Shown: positions 1 to 13,296, counted from the stretch's first letter. The stretch: 64,000 nucleotides of DNA from Poecilobothrus nobilitatus (GCA_947095535.1 OX352774.1:1674001-1738000); one strand, 5' to 3'. Notes: generated by a model not told the origin, from the sequence alone. Translations and numbers: made by a program.

Positions 1-310
1 TTGCTTTATTTGAACATTTAATGAATTTCATTTTATTATTATTTGAAAACAAGTTAATAAGTCTTTTTTGAAGTGTATTATATCGGAAGTATTCTAGTTC
101 TGAGAAAATTCCCGTTGTTCTCTTTTTTATGTATCTCCGTAACACATTATTTAGATGTCCTTCATTATTAAGGTCGCTATCAGATATATAAATTTTTCAA
201 AAGGTTTTAAATTTAATAGTAAATTGATTTTCTTTTTCTTTCACTAAGTGAATTTGGCAGAGATATTTATTGATAATGTTTTCTGATAATGGAAAATGGT
301 CGCCTAGATT
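1..310 (-). pseudogene. Coding-like remnant at left edge
   Basis: On the minus strand one frame stays open for roughly 100 codons from about position 300 to the left edge, with a single stop near 197. Its composition is basic and protein-like (for example VLRRYIKKRTTGIF and ELEYFRYNTLQKRL). I do not recognise a family. It could be the decayed end of a gene or transposon that continues to the left. A chance open stretch in AT-rich DNA cannot be excluded. Confidence 0.25.
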
Positions 311-799
311 TTCGACGCCACTGTGAGCGAGCGAATTTTTTCATCCTTTCTATGGTTTCGCGTTCATTCCATATTATTTTTTGTAATTATATAATTCTTT
401 CAGTAAAGATATATGACATTATGTATTTGTTACTAATTTCATTAGTAATTGAGTTTTTATTAAACCAAGTTATATATATATATATATTTTTTTTTTATTT
501 ATTTATTTATTATTATTTATACAATCTGTAACTTATAAAGTTAGTATCGATTACAATAAGTGATATTTCATTATATCAGAATTTAAAAAATAAGCATTAC
601 AATTAAATTTCATTTTTATATTATTAAAGATTTTTTAAGAAAATCATTAGTTAACGTATAATTTAAAAAGTTAACAATATGTGATTTTTATAAATTAAAA
701 TTTAAAAAATTAAATCAACTTAAATTAGTATTGAGGTCAGAATGTTTACAAATTATAAGAACATCAATCAATTCAACTATTATTCAATTCATTCAATAG
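311..799. other. AT-rich stretch, no gene seen
   Basis: Very AT-rich DNA with short TA and TTTA runs around 470-520. No coding potential, RNA gene or clear repeat border is visible. The part nearest 800 probably holds the 3' untranslated end of the LINE that lies next to it on the minus strand. Confidence 0.5.
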
Positions 800-3240
800 T
801 CTATTTCAAATTTCAAATATTCACCATTATACCAAAACATTTAAAACATTATTAATTTCAATATGATTAAAGTTAAAGAGCCAAGATTTAATTGCTTTAC
901 GTTCTTTTGAAGTATACATCTGAAATCATTCGGTAATTTATTGAATATTCTCGTTGCCAAATAATATTTAAAGAAATGTTGGGTGTTATGTGAAGGTACT
1001 AAAGCTAAATTCTGGTTGTTGATTCTAAGATTGTAAGATACGGAGTTTCTGTTTATTAAATAGCCAGATCTGTTAAAAAACATCTTCAAAACTTTATAAA
1101 AATTCAAGTGGTTTTTTACAGATTAACCTAATAATATGTTTTTGCGAAATTGATAAAGCGGAGATCCTTATATTGTAAGCACCACCCCAGCATGCCAAAT
1201 CATAGTTTAACTTCGAATGAATTAATGCAAAATAAATGCAAGTGAGGAGTTCCTTATGGCAAAATTGTTTTAAGAAGTACATAAATCTAGTGGATATTAA
1301 TAAATATTTTTTTAGATGTAAAGTGTGGTCGAGCCAATTTAGCTTATTATCTAGTAGCAATCCAAGATATTTGAAATTCGAGACATTTTCAATTTGAAAA
1401 CAATTTGAGGAGTAATTAGCATCGTACTTAAAAGTGTCAACAATAGTAGTACTATAGCAAATGTCAGATGAAGTATATACCCTTTTACAATTTGCACTAT
1501 GATAAATAATACTACCAAGTTCTCCCACATAACCACATATACTAAAAATCATTAATTTAGTTTTGTTATTCAATGATATTTTGTGCGAAGCGAACCAATG
1601 ACTTAATACTGCTAAATCATGGCTAATATCTGCCATCAAACTAAAATAAGTATCACTGTGAAAGGTGCATGCCATATCATCTGCGAAAGCTATTAAATTA
1701 CTATGATTTAAATTTAATTTTAAAGAAAATATTGAATTAATAAAAATTAAAAACAGAATGGGGCCCAACACAGATCCCTCGCCAAGAGAAATTGATGCAT
1801 ATTCACTATAGATACCTTCTAATTTTATTCTGTGCTTTCTATCTGATAGGTAAGACGAAAACCATTTATTCATATGACCTCTAAAGCCGATTTTATATAA
1901 TTTATGCAATAGAAATTTATGGTTATCTGTATTAAACGCCTTACATATATCAACAAACAAAGCAGCCGTTTTTTTTCTTGTTATTTAATCCATTGTGAAT
2001 AGTATTACAAAAATCCAACAGTGCATTTTCTGTAGATAAATTTGATCTAAATCCAAATTAGGAATTAGAAAAGAAGTTATGTTTGTTTAAGAAATTTAGA
2101 ATCCTACATTTCACTAATTTTTCAAATATCTTTGAAAAAGTAGATAACACCGATATAGGTCTATAGTTATTTAAATCCTGCTTATCACCCTTTTTAAATA
2201 ATGGAATGATTTCAGCATTTTTGAGTCATTCCGGAAATATACCAAGTGTAATACTTTTATTATATAAATGGCAAAGAACGTCTACTATGTTATAAGATAT
2301 TTTTTTTAAAAAAGAAGAAGAAAAAGAATTAGAAGTAGAAGAATTATTATTTTTAAGTGACAATATGGTGTGATGCACTTCAAACGTAGAAAATGCGCTG
2401 AACATAAATGGGTTTTGAATACAATCAGAAGCCAAACATTTACATGAATCATTTATTTTAGAACTTTCATTACTAATTTTTTCTCCAATACTTGAAAAAA
2501 ATTGGTTGAATGCATTCGCCTTTGCCCTAGATTCAGTAACAATTTAACCATTTATAAGAAGACTAGTACACTGCTCTTTTCTATTTTTTGATTTATTAAG
2601 TAAATTATTTACTATAACCCATTCTTTTTTGCCATTTCCTTTAGCCATTCTAAATTGTGTTTTATAATAATTATTTTTATGAATAATAACCTCCCTAGTA
2701 ACTCTTTTACACATTTTTTTATATTTATTCTTAAGATTATTATTAGTTGGATATTTTTTTAACTTTTTTATAAAATCTATTTTTTAAATTAATTTTATTT
2801 AATAAATAAGAATTAATCCAAGGTTTAAGTTTTTTTGTTTTTAAATTATTTATATTATTACTATTGGTGATCCTACTGGAATTTAAATGTTGATTTAATA
2901 ATACAACAAAATTGTATTACAAATTGTTTGTATTACAATTGTTGTACAAAATACCATAATTCATCCCTGAGGTGGTTATTCAATTTATTAAAATCAGTAT
3001 TAAAATGTTGACTAGCCGAATAACTTACTAGTCAATAACTATGATCAGGAACATCGTGAATAATTGCAAAGCAAGTCATACAATGATCAGACAACTGAAA
3101 ATCAACAACAGAACTACTTATATAAGAAACACAAGACAAATCTAAACGAATAAAAATATGATCTAAACATGAGTGATGCTCGAATGCATCATAGCAGTGT
3201 TTACCCAAAAGGATGTCATATAAATAAGATAACATATTGA
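800..3240 (-). mobile_element. CR1/Jockey-like LINE, 5'-truncated and decayed
   Basis: Read on the minus strand, this is the ORF2 of a non-LTR retrotransposon. It begins inside the endonuclease C-terminus (3235-3032, with the DHIFIRL and SDHCMT signatures). It then runs through the linker and fingers region (2435-2000), the reverse transcriptase palm (1960-1094) with the catalytic FADD box near 1687-1676, and the C-terminal tail with the NKLP motif (1107-841). The order and wording match the better-preserved element at 8942-13869, so the two belong to the same or a sister family. Several frameshifts and stops (for example near 1970 and 2070) break it, and ORF1 and the endonuclease N-terminus are missing. 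It is a dead 5'-truncated copy. Confidence 0.85.
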
Positions 3241-3689
3241 TAATTGAATTGATTGAATGATAACATATCGTAAATTGATAACATATGACGCATGTTACGG
3301 TCTATAAAAGATTTCAGCATCAGCCTCCTAACAAAAAAAAACGAAATATATTTTATATGTATTTTTTTTTTATTTACAACTACCTTAAATTTAAATATTA
3401 AATTCAAAGATATTAAGTAAATTATTTGACAAAATTATGGTTTGTAAGAATAACATTACAATAAATTCTGTCCTGTAAATATCAATTATTACAATTTTGA
3501 ATTAATTTTGCGTAAATTACATACATAGATGGCACATTTTAGATAATTCTAAATTAAAATCTTGTACTAGGGTCAGCTGGATTGAATCTTTTTAATCTTT
3601 TATGAAAATTGCAGTATGTTTGAATGGTTATGTAAACGGTGCCAATACCTGGTGCCAATAATAAAAAGGCAAATAAACAGTATTTTGCA
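3236..3689. other. AT-rich spacer, no gene seen
   Basis: No coding region or recognisable repeat. It contains poly-T/A runs and lies between the 5' truncation point of one LINE and a short RT scrap of another. Confidence 0.4.
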
Positions 3690-3850
3690 TTAGAAATTAT
3701 CTATTATTTTTTTGTAACTCTATGAACTTGTTCCATAGTTGAGTGCTGATTTCTGAAACCAAATTGATGATACGGTATTAGCCTTTCTTTTAATAAAAAT
3801 CCTGTTAACAAAGCTTTGCCAGAATTGGATTAAAAGATTGTAAAAAAGAA
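3690..3850 (-). mobile_element. Short LINE reverse-transcriptase scrap
   Basis: The minus strand reads, in short frame-shifted pieces, an RT fingers segment of the type NPILAKLC followed by LIPYHQFGFRNQHSTMEQ. The last part is the characteristic 'QFGFR..HST' box of Jockey-type reverse transcriptases. Only about 45 codons survive, so the clade cannot be fixed. It differs in wording from the flanking CR1-like and R1/LOA-like fragments and is probably a third family. Confidence 0.55.
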
Positions 3851-3862
3851 ATAATGTAAAAA

Positions 3863-4375
3863 ATGGCTGAATATCAAACAACTAGTACAAACTTCTCACA
3901 GAATAAACTCTCATTTGCGGATGCTGTAAGAAAAAATATTTTAAATGATCGCCAATCAAGGTCTTGACTCAGTGTGGTTCACAAGCTGTTATTGTAACTA
4001 CTAAACAGCCGCAACCTGCTATTAAAACCAAAAGAGACTTAATTGGCTTGAAGCTTACATCTTACAATTTGCCTATTATCGATCAGAAAGTGCTTAGGGA
4101 TTGTATTTTTCTACTCAAATCTGATACCGAACCCGTCAACAAGCTATATGATGTGATTAAGGATAAATTATCGAGAAAATACACCATAAGCTTAACAACT
4201 AAACGCAATCCCCGCTTGGTAATATTGAATGTGGATGAGGATTTATCGGAAGTGGATTTAAAAATTGAATTGATGGAGTTGAACTATAATTTAATGATAC
4301 CGACGTTATCAAAAAAGTATTTAGCACTCGCAATAAAACCAGCAACAAGTTATCTATCTTTCTAGAATTCAGATT
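3863..4375 (+). pseudogene. LINE ORF1 (gag-like) fragment
   Basis: An ATG at 3863 opens a frame reading MAEYQTTSTNFSQNKLSFAD and on to a TGA at 3965. The neighbouring frame then continues from about 3964 to 4365 (133 codons). The KLSFADAVRKN start and the downstream RRM-like segment (NPRLVILNVDEDL) are typical of the gag-like ORF1 of R1/LOA/I-type LINEs. One frameshift near 3960 separates the halves. No CCHC knuckles are visible before the frame ends at 4363, so the fragment is 3'-truncated. It lies opposite in strand to the R1/LOA-like ORF2 at 4640-6853. Confidence 0.55.
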
Positions 4376-4639
4376 TAAAATTTAGATAACCAAAATTATT
4401 TTCATATACATACAAAATATTATACATATTAAAAAAATCACAGAAGTCTTTCCTTCATACATGTATTGGTTGGTTGGTATAAGTATTTGGTCCTGTCAAC
4501 CGTGAAAAGACTACAATTAGCGCATTAGCACCGTTTTGTTATCACTGCCGTGACCACAAGGCTTATGTTTACGCTATAACGGATTTAATTTCAGATCCAT
4601 TTCGCTGCATTCAGGAACATTACCATTTCTGCGCGTTAT

Positions 4640-6853
4640 TTAGCCGCTAAGATCATTAAATTCAAGGCTCCCCAGAGCTGCTCTTCTGACGCTGCTCAGC
4701 GCTGGGCATTTATACGTGAAGTGTATAATAGTTTCTTTCTCATTCTGTTCACCACAACTGCGGCATGATGTGTTGAATGGAATACCGAATCTGGCCGCAT
4801 GTTCGCCAATTGGCCAGTGTCCTGTGAACACACCTATTGCTCTGGCTATGTTCCGCCGAGATAGCTTCACTAGGTTGTCCGTTGTTTTGTTGTCGAACGA
4901 CGGCCATATTATCTTGGTCGTACATGAGGTTAATTTTTTCCACCTTCTATTCGCTAGGGATAAAAAGAGTAGAAAGATATCTCTTTTAACGCTGTTTAGT
5001 AGTCGATCTACCTGTTCTTCCAGTGAAGCATTCAGAGTGGAACTCCTCCTTGCTAATTCATCAGCATGTTCATTTTCTTTGACGTTCCTATGTCCCGGAA
5101 CCCACAGTAATGTAAGATTGTGTTGATAGGTTATATTCTTAAGCTCGTCAGAGAATTTTCTGACAAGCTTGAATGTTATCATCACAGAGTTAAGAGTCGC
5201 GATTGCTGCTTGTTTATTAGTGACAATGGCAATGCTTCTCCCCAGAGAAGTATTGGTCCTAAGTATTTGGCATGCTTTGGCATTTCACCTTGAAATACAC
5301 TGGATTTATTGAAAAGACAGAAAGCATGTTTTATTTTGAGTTTTTCTGAATGGACACCAGCATCGACACCGCAGCCCATTTTGACAAATCAGTGAAAAGT
5401 GTGATGTCTACTTCATCCAAAGGGTTTCCTTATCTCCATTCCCTTCTTGATGGAATCTTTACTTTGAAATTCTTAACAATTTCCAGACTTGGAATAGTGT
5501 AGTTTGTGGAATCTGGCAGATCCCAAGCAGTCGAGCTTAGAATACTGCTATGTCCATACGGTTTTGAACGCCAGTGCCTATTTTCTCTGAGTTTGACCGC
5601 AATACAACAGGCTAGAAATTTTATATGAAGGTCAACGGGGAGGAGAGAAAGAAGTGCATCTAGTGCATTACTTGGCGTCGATCTTAACGCACCCGTAATG
5701 CTTATACGAGCACCTCTCTGCACCCTACCAAGTCTGGTTCGGATATACTCCTTCTTCAGCGCTGGCCACTAGACTAATGATCCGTAGGTAAGAATGGGGC
5801 GTACTATAGCTGTGTACATCCATAAAGCCATTCTTACTTTTAATCCCCATTTTTACCTCACATCTTCCTACAAGAATGCATGGCTACACAGGCCTTTTTG
5901 GTTCTTTCTTCGGTATTAAGTCTCCACTTTAGTTTCGGATCAAGTACCATTCCTAGGTATTTGACACTGGGGGCTAAATTTATATATACACCATCCAGTC
6001 TAGGCTTGGTGAATTCCGGTACCTTTGTCCTGTGAATAGCATTAGATCAGTTTTGCCCGGGTTGACGCAGAGGCCACATCCATTGGCCCATCTACTAACC
6101 CTTCTTAAAGCTCTCTTCATAATTAGACTAATTAAGTCAAGAAACTTTCCAAACACTAATACTGCTAGATCATCTGCGTACGCAATGGCTTTGATTCCCT
6201 CATCTTGAAGTTCTTTAAGTATTACATTCATTACCAGAAGCCACAGTAGTGGTGATAGCACCCCACCTTGGGGTGTGCCTCTGCTTACTCTTCTAGTAAT
6301 TTCAAAATCCGACTGGGTTTTGGGTTTTCTTGATTGCAACATATTAACAATCCACTGACTAAGGGCAGTTTCTGCCCCTAGTTCTTCCAGTAAATTCTGT
6401 ATGGCTACATGCATATTATTAAAGGCCCCTGCTATGTCTAGGAAGGTAACCAATGTATATTCTTTATTCTGAATCGATTGTTCCACGACCCGCACTAGTT
6501 CACTCAGTGCAGTCTCGGTTGACTTGCCCTTACGATAGGCATGTTGCTACATACATAGTGGAGTACTCTCTACTACTCTTCTAAGTTCAAACTCAAGTGT
6601 TCTTTCGAGAGTTTTCAATAAAAAGGATGATAGACAGAGTCTCTTTTGGTATAAAGATCACATTCACTCGCTTCCATTGCAGAGGAATATGACCAAATGT
6701 GAGGCTGCTTCTCAACAGCTTAGTAATTAATGGAACTACAAGTCCCTTCATTTCTTGCACCATTTTTAGAAAAATACGGTCTAAACCTGTAGCTTTGTAT
6801 GGAGCAAAGTTACCAATTAATCGAGAGTGTTGAAGAGTGAAATCGAAAATCGT
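4640..6853 (-). mobile_element. R1/LOA-like LINE ORF2 (RT + RNase H), broken
   Basis: Minus-strand ORF2 of a non-LTR retrotransposon. The RT region runs from about 6850 to 5980, with LDIAGAFNNM, the TPQGGVLSPLLW box and a catalytic YADD at about 6180-6169. A connection region lies at 5723-5430. An RNase H domain (5379 to about 4900, including LLWVPGHRNVKENEHADELA) and a C-terminal CCHC-like knuckle (CRSCGEQNEKETIIHFTYKC, 4780-4720) end the protein near 4640. RNase H plus the YADD wording place it in the R1/LOA/I group and not with the CR1-like elements. Frameshifts around 5180-5430, 5724-5980 and 6530-6650 kill it. The endonuclease is absent (5' truncation near 6853). Interior base composition is less AT-rich than the surroundings. 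Confidence 0.85.
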
Positions 6854-6858
6854 TGGTC

Positions 6859-8941
6859 ATGACATCTGACTGTGCAACGTGCAGGAAACCTGTACGGGGT
6901 GAATTGTTAAAATGTGAAGGACCGTGCGGCAAAATCTACTCCAGTAAATTGGCATGTGCAGACTTAGATCAGTATAGCTTGAAGACTTTGGAGAGAAAGT
7001 TTGTAAGATTTGTTTGCAATTAATGCATGATGTATATTCTTAATATAGATGAAGCAGTAACAAGGATTCTGAGGACCGTCGATGAAAATAGAAATAACAT
7101 TAAAGAAGCTGTATCAAATATTATGAGATGTGTAGAAGAAAATAAAAATAACATTAAGGATTTTAAGACAGATTTTCATAATGCATTAAAAAGCACTGAA
7201 GGCGAGATAAAATATTTATTAGTAGCAGTTGAATTAAAAAATAATGAAAGAGTGATGGAAATAAAAGATGCTCAAAAGGTATGTTCTGAAAGTATAAATG
7301 TAATTAAAAAATTTAGTAACTTAAAGCAAGAAATTGATAATTAAAAAAATGAAATTCGCTCTGAAGTGAAAAAAATTGTGAAATTAAATACGCATAAAAG
7401 TTATGCTTCTATTTTAAAAATGTGCCACCAATAATAATTAAACCTAAAAAAAGCACAAAATGTGTTACAAACGAAAAAAGATTTAGAGAACTCTGTTGAT
7501 CCAATTAATGTTAATTTCAATAAAATTAAGCCAAGTCATAATGGTATATTAGAAATAGAAAGTGAGAACAAAGAGAAAAAGTAATTGAAGAAAAACTGTG
7601 TGAGAGTTACGATGTTAATATTTCGGATTTCGTATGAGTAGATTATGCCCAATGTATGTAGAGAAGTTAAATATTGAAAAACGTAGAGTAAATTATTAGC
7701 AAATAAAGAATGTTAGGTTTATTAAATTATTTTAATGAGTTAGAGCTTATCCTTAATGAACATGAAACAGAAATTGTAATGCTAAGTGACACACATACAA
7801 TAGAAAATAATAAATTTGATAATGAGTTAATAATAGATAAATATAAGATAATAAAGCTAGATTCGGAATCAAAAAGAACTGGTGGGGTATGTACATATGT
7901 ATATTAAAAAAGATTGGCGAACTGAGATTATTCAGAATTATACAATTGGACTTAATATATGGTGACTTGCTGTAAAATGTAAAAAGACAATATTAAATTG
8001 ATTACTGTCGTTATTTATAGATCGCCAAACCCAAATTCACCTAAGAGTAAGATTTGTAGATATTTCAAAGATTGGGTGAAAGAATTAGATAATTTAAATC
8101 TTAAAATAATTATGACAGGTGATTTTAATATAAACTGGGCTGAAAACGATACATATAAGAATGAATTAAAAAATATAATATGTTATAATGGTTTGGTACA
8201 AAAAATTAATGATTATATCACAGTTACAGAGCCATCTAATACAATCATAGACTATATGTTATTACTAATATAATTGATTTAACTACAACAGTAAATTATT
8301 TAAAGATAAGTGATCGCGAAACAATACATATGTATAAGTATGAAAGCTAATCTAAAATTAAATGAATGTTGCAAGCAAAATTGTGAAATGATAGATGTTT
8401 TAAAATATAATAAAAAGAATATGGCAAATGAATTTATTATAAACTTTAACTTTAATTGGTTGGACTTAGACTTAGATTTAGAAATTGATATAAATTATTA
8501 TACAAAGAAGTTTGATGAAAGATTTAATGACGTCATTAATAAATATAGAATAAAAGTTAAAAAACCCCAATTGGTAGAAATTGGTTTGACCTGCGATTAA
8601 AAAGTTTGAAAAGGCATAAAATAATAGCTTACAAAAGGACAAGAATTGGAAACGATGAAATTGATTGGAGAGAATATAAAAACTTGAGAAATTATTATAA
8701 ATCTGAAATTAAAAAACAGAAAAATTCTTTTATCAAAAATAAAATAGAAAATGCTAGTCATCCAAAATAAAAATGGAGAATAATGAAAGAACTGGTACTA
8801 AAAAAGGATAGAAAAGAAATAGACAAAGTTAAATTATAAATCAGATTATAAACGATAATTATGATATATCAAATAGATTGAATGAATATTTTATATATAG
8901 TGTGGAAGATATACATAAATCTATTATTTTTGACTCTTCAG
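6859..8941 (+). mobile_element. LINE, 5' half (PHD-type ORF1 + endonuclease)
   Basis: An ATG at 6859 begins a short cysteine-rich PHD-like finger (MTSDCATCRKPVRGELLKCE, then CGKIYSSKLAC) ending in a stop at 7021. A coiled-coil segment with the repeated motif 'EN.NNIK' follows at 7027-7344. The apurinic-type endonuclease of ORF2 follows in pieces at 7710-7907 and 7998-8273 (TGDFNINW box, then PSNTIIDYML), and the ORF2 linker runs at 8310-8940. Frames are interrupted at about 7345, 7905 and 8275. The coding sense breaks off at 8941 and appears to resume, in frame, at 13876. I therefore read 6859-8941 plus 13876-15350 as a single LINE split by the CR1-like insertion. Confidence 0.7.
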
Positions 8942-9078
8942 TTTTGTTTTGTGTTTGATTAGGGTAGCACATATACTGTCCTTTGCCTTATTTGAATATT
9001 ATTTTAAAAAATTTAAAAGTAAATTAAACCTTTATATATTTCTTTTTTAATAATTTAATTTGTATACTAAAGTATTAA

Positions 9079-10215
9079 ATGCCTTGTTTGTGCAAAGGCA
9101 AAGTTGAAAGGAATCATTTAAAAGTTTATTGTACAAATTGCAAAAACTATTTTCATGCAAAATGCGTTAATTTATTAAAAAGTGACGTAGACTATATGGT
9201 CTCTAATAATAAGGTATATACATGTATGCACTGCATTTCTCTTAGAAGAAAATCTTTAAACATTGGTTAAGTTGCAATAATTCCAAATACGACTGTTAAC
9301 GAATGTACTCCTACATCTTCTAAAACAAGTACTACTGAGAAATGTGATATTACACCTGCGCAGAACTACATCAACGTAAACGATCATATTAATGGAGATG
9401 AGCATACTCTTAATAACACTTCAACTTCACTTGTACAAAGAACATTAAACAGTTCTTCAGAATCAATTACGGGGAAAGATAGCAAGACAAATATATGCAA
9501 TAATACTATATCTAACCAAATGATATTTAATGAGTTATCTAGTTTGAAAGCAATGGTGTCAAATTTTATGGCTGAAATCAACTCACTAAAAAAAGGGAAA
9601 GTGGCTTTGGAAGAAAAAATTAACTCATTCAGCAATAGAATTAACGTGCTTGAGCAAAGAAAAAAGAAAAAATGCGTAGATATTATTGGTATTCCTGATG
9701 TGCAACAAAATAATGTGAAATCTAAAGTAATAACTTTAATCTCCAATGTATTGGGTGAGCGAATTCTTGAAGGGGAAATTGAAAGCTGCTTTGTTAAAAA
9801 AACAAAAGAGACTTTTGCTAAAGTTCTTTCTCTTAATTCAGCAAACAGTAAAGCTCTCTCTGAGAATTCAGCTATTAATAATTCTTCTTCCTCAAATGGA
9901 CTTAAACAAAATAGCATTATTACAGTTAAATTCTCTTCGTTCAAAACAAAGGAAAAAATAATGAATAAAACATATACGTTGAAGGGGAAATTGAATGCGG
10001 CAGCTTTTGGTGATCGAAGCATACCTATATACATTAATGATAGTCTTACTGAATCTATGCGTGAGTTGCTGAAAAAAACGAGAGAGGTTAAACAACAATT
10101 AAACTTTAAATATTTATGGGTGAGAAATTCAAATACTTTATTAAGAAAGAAAGAAGGAGATAGGATTATTAAAATAAAATCATTTGATGATCTTAAAGGT
10201 TTAAAATATATTTAA
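9079..10215 (+). pseudogene. CR1-like ORF1 (PHD finger, coiled coil), one stop
   Basis: Reading starts at the ATG at 9079. The first 60 residues form a PHD-like zinc finger: CLCKG, CTNCKNYFHAKC and CMHC supply the cysteines and histidine. The same frame is closed only by a TAA at 9268 and then stays open to 10215 (about 378 codons in all). The middle is a coiled coil (residues about 150-195, heptad-like NELSSLKAMVSNFMAEINSL). The C-terminal half ends in the segment FKYLWVRNSNTLLRKKEGDR, which resembles the FP25K-like C-terminal domain often annotated in insect LINE ORF1 proteins. The expected role is RNA binding and RNP assembly during retrotransposition. The single in-frame stop makes this copy defective as it stands. 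A second ORF1 of the same kind is at 54566-55558. Confidence 0.75.
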
Positions 10216-10249
10216 AATAAAAATATTTAAAATTACATAAATAACTATA

Positions 10250-13200
10250 ATGTCAAATAATGTAGTAAATTTTGTTGAACTTCCTTCTTTTCTTAATATT
10301 GAAATTCCTTCTTTAATTAATAATTTTAATCATAATAGCTTTAATGATAATTTGAATTTTTTGAATTGTAGTCAAGATAATGATACATTGAATAATTTTT
10401 GTGTTGTGCATCAAAATATCAGAAGTATGCGTAAGCATTTTGACTGTTTATCAGCATATTTATCGTCTCTTTCTAAATTTCCTGAATTCATTTTTTTAAG
10501 GGAAATCTGAATTTATGATTATGAAAAGAATAATTTTGCTATAAATTCGGATTACAATTTTTTTGCTACATGTAATAACAATTATGCTGCTGGTGGTGTA
10601 GGTGTATTTGTAAAAAATGATTTGAAATGTAAAGTTGCATATGTTAATTTATGTAGTGCGGATATTATAAATGTAGTATTTGATATTGGAAGAATGAAAT
10701 TTTGTTGTGTTTGTGTATATAGATTGCATGTATGTAGTATAAACAAATTTTTGTCTGAATTTTCTGAATATTTAGCTAATATTAAAATTAAGAATTGCGT
10801 AATACTAGGTGACTTGAATATTGATCCTTCAAGTACTTCTAATGATGTTGATGAATATAAATTATTAATGGCTTCTTGTGGTTTTCTCTCTTTAATTAAT
10901 GAACCTACTCGTATAACTACTTTTACTAAGGCCTGTATTGATCATATTTTCATTAGATCTCAGAAAAATTGTAATATTGAGTTTCAAAGTTTCGTTAACG
11001 ATATTAGAATTACAGATCATGTTATGACTGGTTTAAGGTTTAGTCAATCATCTCCAAATTTGATTAAAAAGCAGATTAAGTATTCTTGCGAACGTATCGA
11101 TATAGGCAAATTAAAAGATTGTTTAAGTTTAGAGTTTTGGGTTGATGTTTATTCACTTAATGATTCTTCATTAGCTTTTGAAAAATTTATTCAAATTCTG
11201 TCACATCATATAAGTACTTGTTCCACTAGTTAAGTTAGAGTAGCTAAAAAACAAGGTTTGAAACCCTGGATGACGCAAGATCTTCTGAATAAAATTAAAA
11301 GACGTAATAAATTAATGTTGGTAAAGAAAAAGCATTCTAATATAAATCGTTTTAATAAATACTATGATAAGTTATGTAAAGAAATCAAAATCGACGTTAT
11401 AAGATGTAAAGATAACTTTTATGAACATAGATTTGAATCCTGTAAAGGTACTACGAAAAAAGAATGGGAAATTGTGGATAATCTTTTAAATAAGGCTAAA
11501 TGTAGTAAAGAATATTTATTAGAAATTGATAACATCCTAATTTCTGACCCTGAAAAAGTAGTTAATCATTTCAATTATTTTTTTACTAATATTAATAGGC
11601 AATTTAATTTTGAAGATTATTCTTCTAATATACTTAATACAGTTGTTGCAAGTGAACCTTTTCAGACTGATAGTTTTTTTTATGAGCCAATTACTGCGTT
11701 TGAGTTACATTCTACAATTATGAAATTAAAATATTCCAAATCGAGAACTTCGGATAGAATATCTAATAACGAATTGAAAAAAATTTCTTATTTTATAGTT
11801 GATGTTTTAGCTCATATTTTTAACAACTGTGTTTATACTGGTAAATTACCTGAACTGTTAAAAATAGCTACTGTTATACCGTTACATAAAAAAGGTAGCT
11901 CGCAAGATTTGAATAATTATAGACCCATTTCGTTATTATCTACCTTCTCAAAAATCTTTGAAAAAACAATCAAGAGTAGGATTCTTAAATTTTTATTTAA
12001 AACTAAATTTTTTAGTGATAATCAATTTGGTTTTTTGAAAGGTAAATCTACTGAGGGTGCATTGTTGAAGTTCTCTGGTGAAATTTATGAGATCCTTAAT
12101 AATAGTAAAATGCCCTCTGCATTATTTATTGATATCACTAAAGCATTTGACTTAGTTGATCACGATATTTTATTACGTAAATTGCACAATATTGGCTTTC
12201 GTGATTTTATGTATTTTTGGTTTCAGTCTTATTTATCAAATAGGAAACAAAAAGTTAAAATTAATAACAACTTTACTAGGATCTTAGGTATTGACAGAGG
12301 TGTTCCGCAAGATTCTGTTCTTGGACCTATACTTTTCATAATTTATATAAATTCCCTATTTTTACAAAAATTTAAAGGTAATCTTACAGCTTTTGCAGAT
12401 GACACAGTCTTTACTTATTCCTGTAGTAATCAAAATGAATTAGTAGAAATTGTTAAATCTGATATTGATTTATTAAGGCACTGGTTTCATAAACATAAAT
12501 TAGCTATTATTAGTAAAACTAAATTTATGAATTTTAGGTTATATGGTTCTTCTGATGAAGGGTATGGATTTTATTATCATGATCCTAGTTGTGGCAAATA
12601 TCCGCTAATTGCCATCTCTGAAGTTGAAGATTCCAATTGCTCATCAAATTGCTTCTGCATTGAAAAAGTTGCTGAATTTAAATACCTTGGTGTTATTATT
12701 GATTCGAACTTTAACTGGTCTAAACATACTTCACATTTGAAAGAGTATTTTAATAAAGTTATAAGACAACTATTTCAAGTCAGTTTGTACAGTTCAATGA
12801 AAGTTTCGTCTATGGTCTATTACGCCTTATTTCAATCGAAGCTTCAATATGGTATAGTATGTTGGGGTGGTACTCATAATAATAAGATTCTACCATTTTT
12901 GAAATCACAAAAACATGCAATTAGATTAATTTGTAAAAAAGGGCGATTAACATCGTGTGTTCTCTTGTTTAATGAATTAAAAATTCTTCCAATAAGAAAT
13001 TTATTCTTTTATAAAACACTAAAAGTGTTTTATATTAAGTCTGGTTACCTTGATTGTAGGCGCACTAATACCAACTATAATTTAAGAATTAACAATTACA
13101 ACTTAGTTTCAGTACCACGTTTTAAAAAGTCCATTTTTCACATTTTTATAAAATAATTGCTCCTCGCATTTTTAATAAACTTCCGGCTTCTATAAAGAAC

Positions 13201-13296
13201 TCTGGTAACTTATCAGTTTTTTAAAAATTAACTAAGATTTGGCTTTTAGAGAAAAGTTATGAAGAGATTGATAATTTGTTGAAGATTTTAGAGTAA
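10250..13296 (+). pseudogene. CR1-like ORF2: endonuclease and reverse transcriptase
   Basis: The frame from ATG 10250 to 13156 is continuous except for a TGA at 10508 and a TAA at 11231. The endonuclease domain (10390-11100) shows VVHQNIRSM, LGDLNID and TDHVMTG boxes. The RT follows: VIPLHKKG near 11875, NNYRPISLLSTFSKIFEK near 11910, FIDITKAFD near 12125, GVPQDSVLGPILF near 12300, and FADD at 12392-12403. The usual G is replaced by D in the 'QGS' box. The tail includes CWGG near 12860. After the stop at 13154 the homologous C-terminus (IFNKLP) continues in the next frame to 13296, so there is one frameshift near the end plus one more stop near 13223. ORF2 would nick target DNA and prime reverse transcription. 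With these lesions it is inactive, but all catalytic boxes remain readable. Confidence 0.85.

Noticed and set aside
4716..5126. 136-codon plus-strand open frame
   Set aside because: It is antisense to the RNase H region of the minus-strand R1/LOA-like LINE.
9384..10034. 216-codon minus-strand open frame
   Set aside because: It is antisense to the LINE ORF1 at 9079-10215, which has a recognisable PHD finger and coiled coil.
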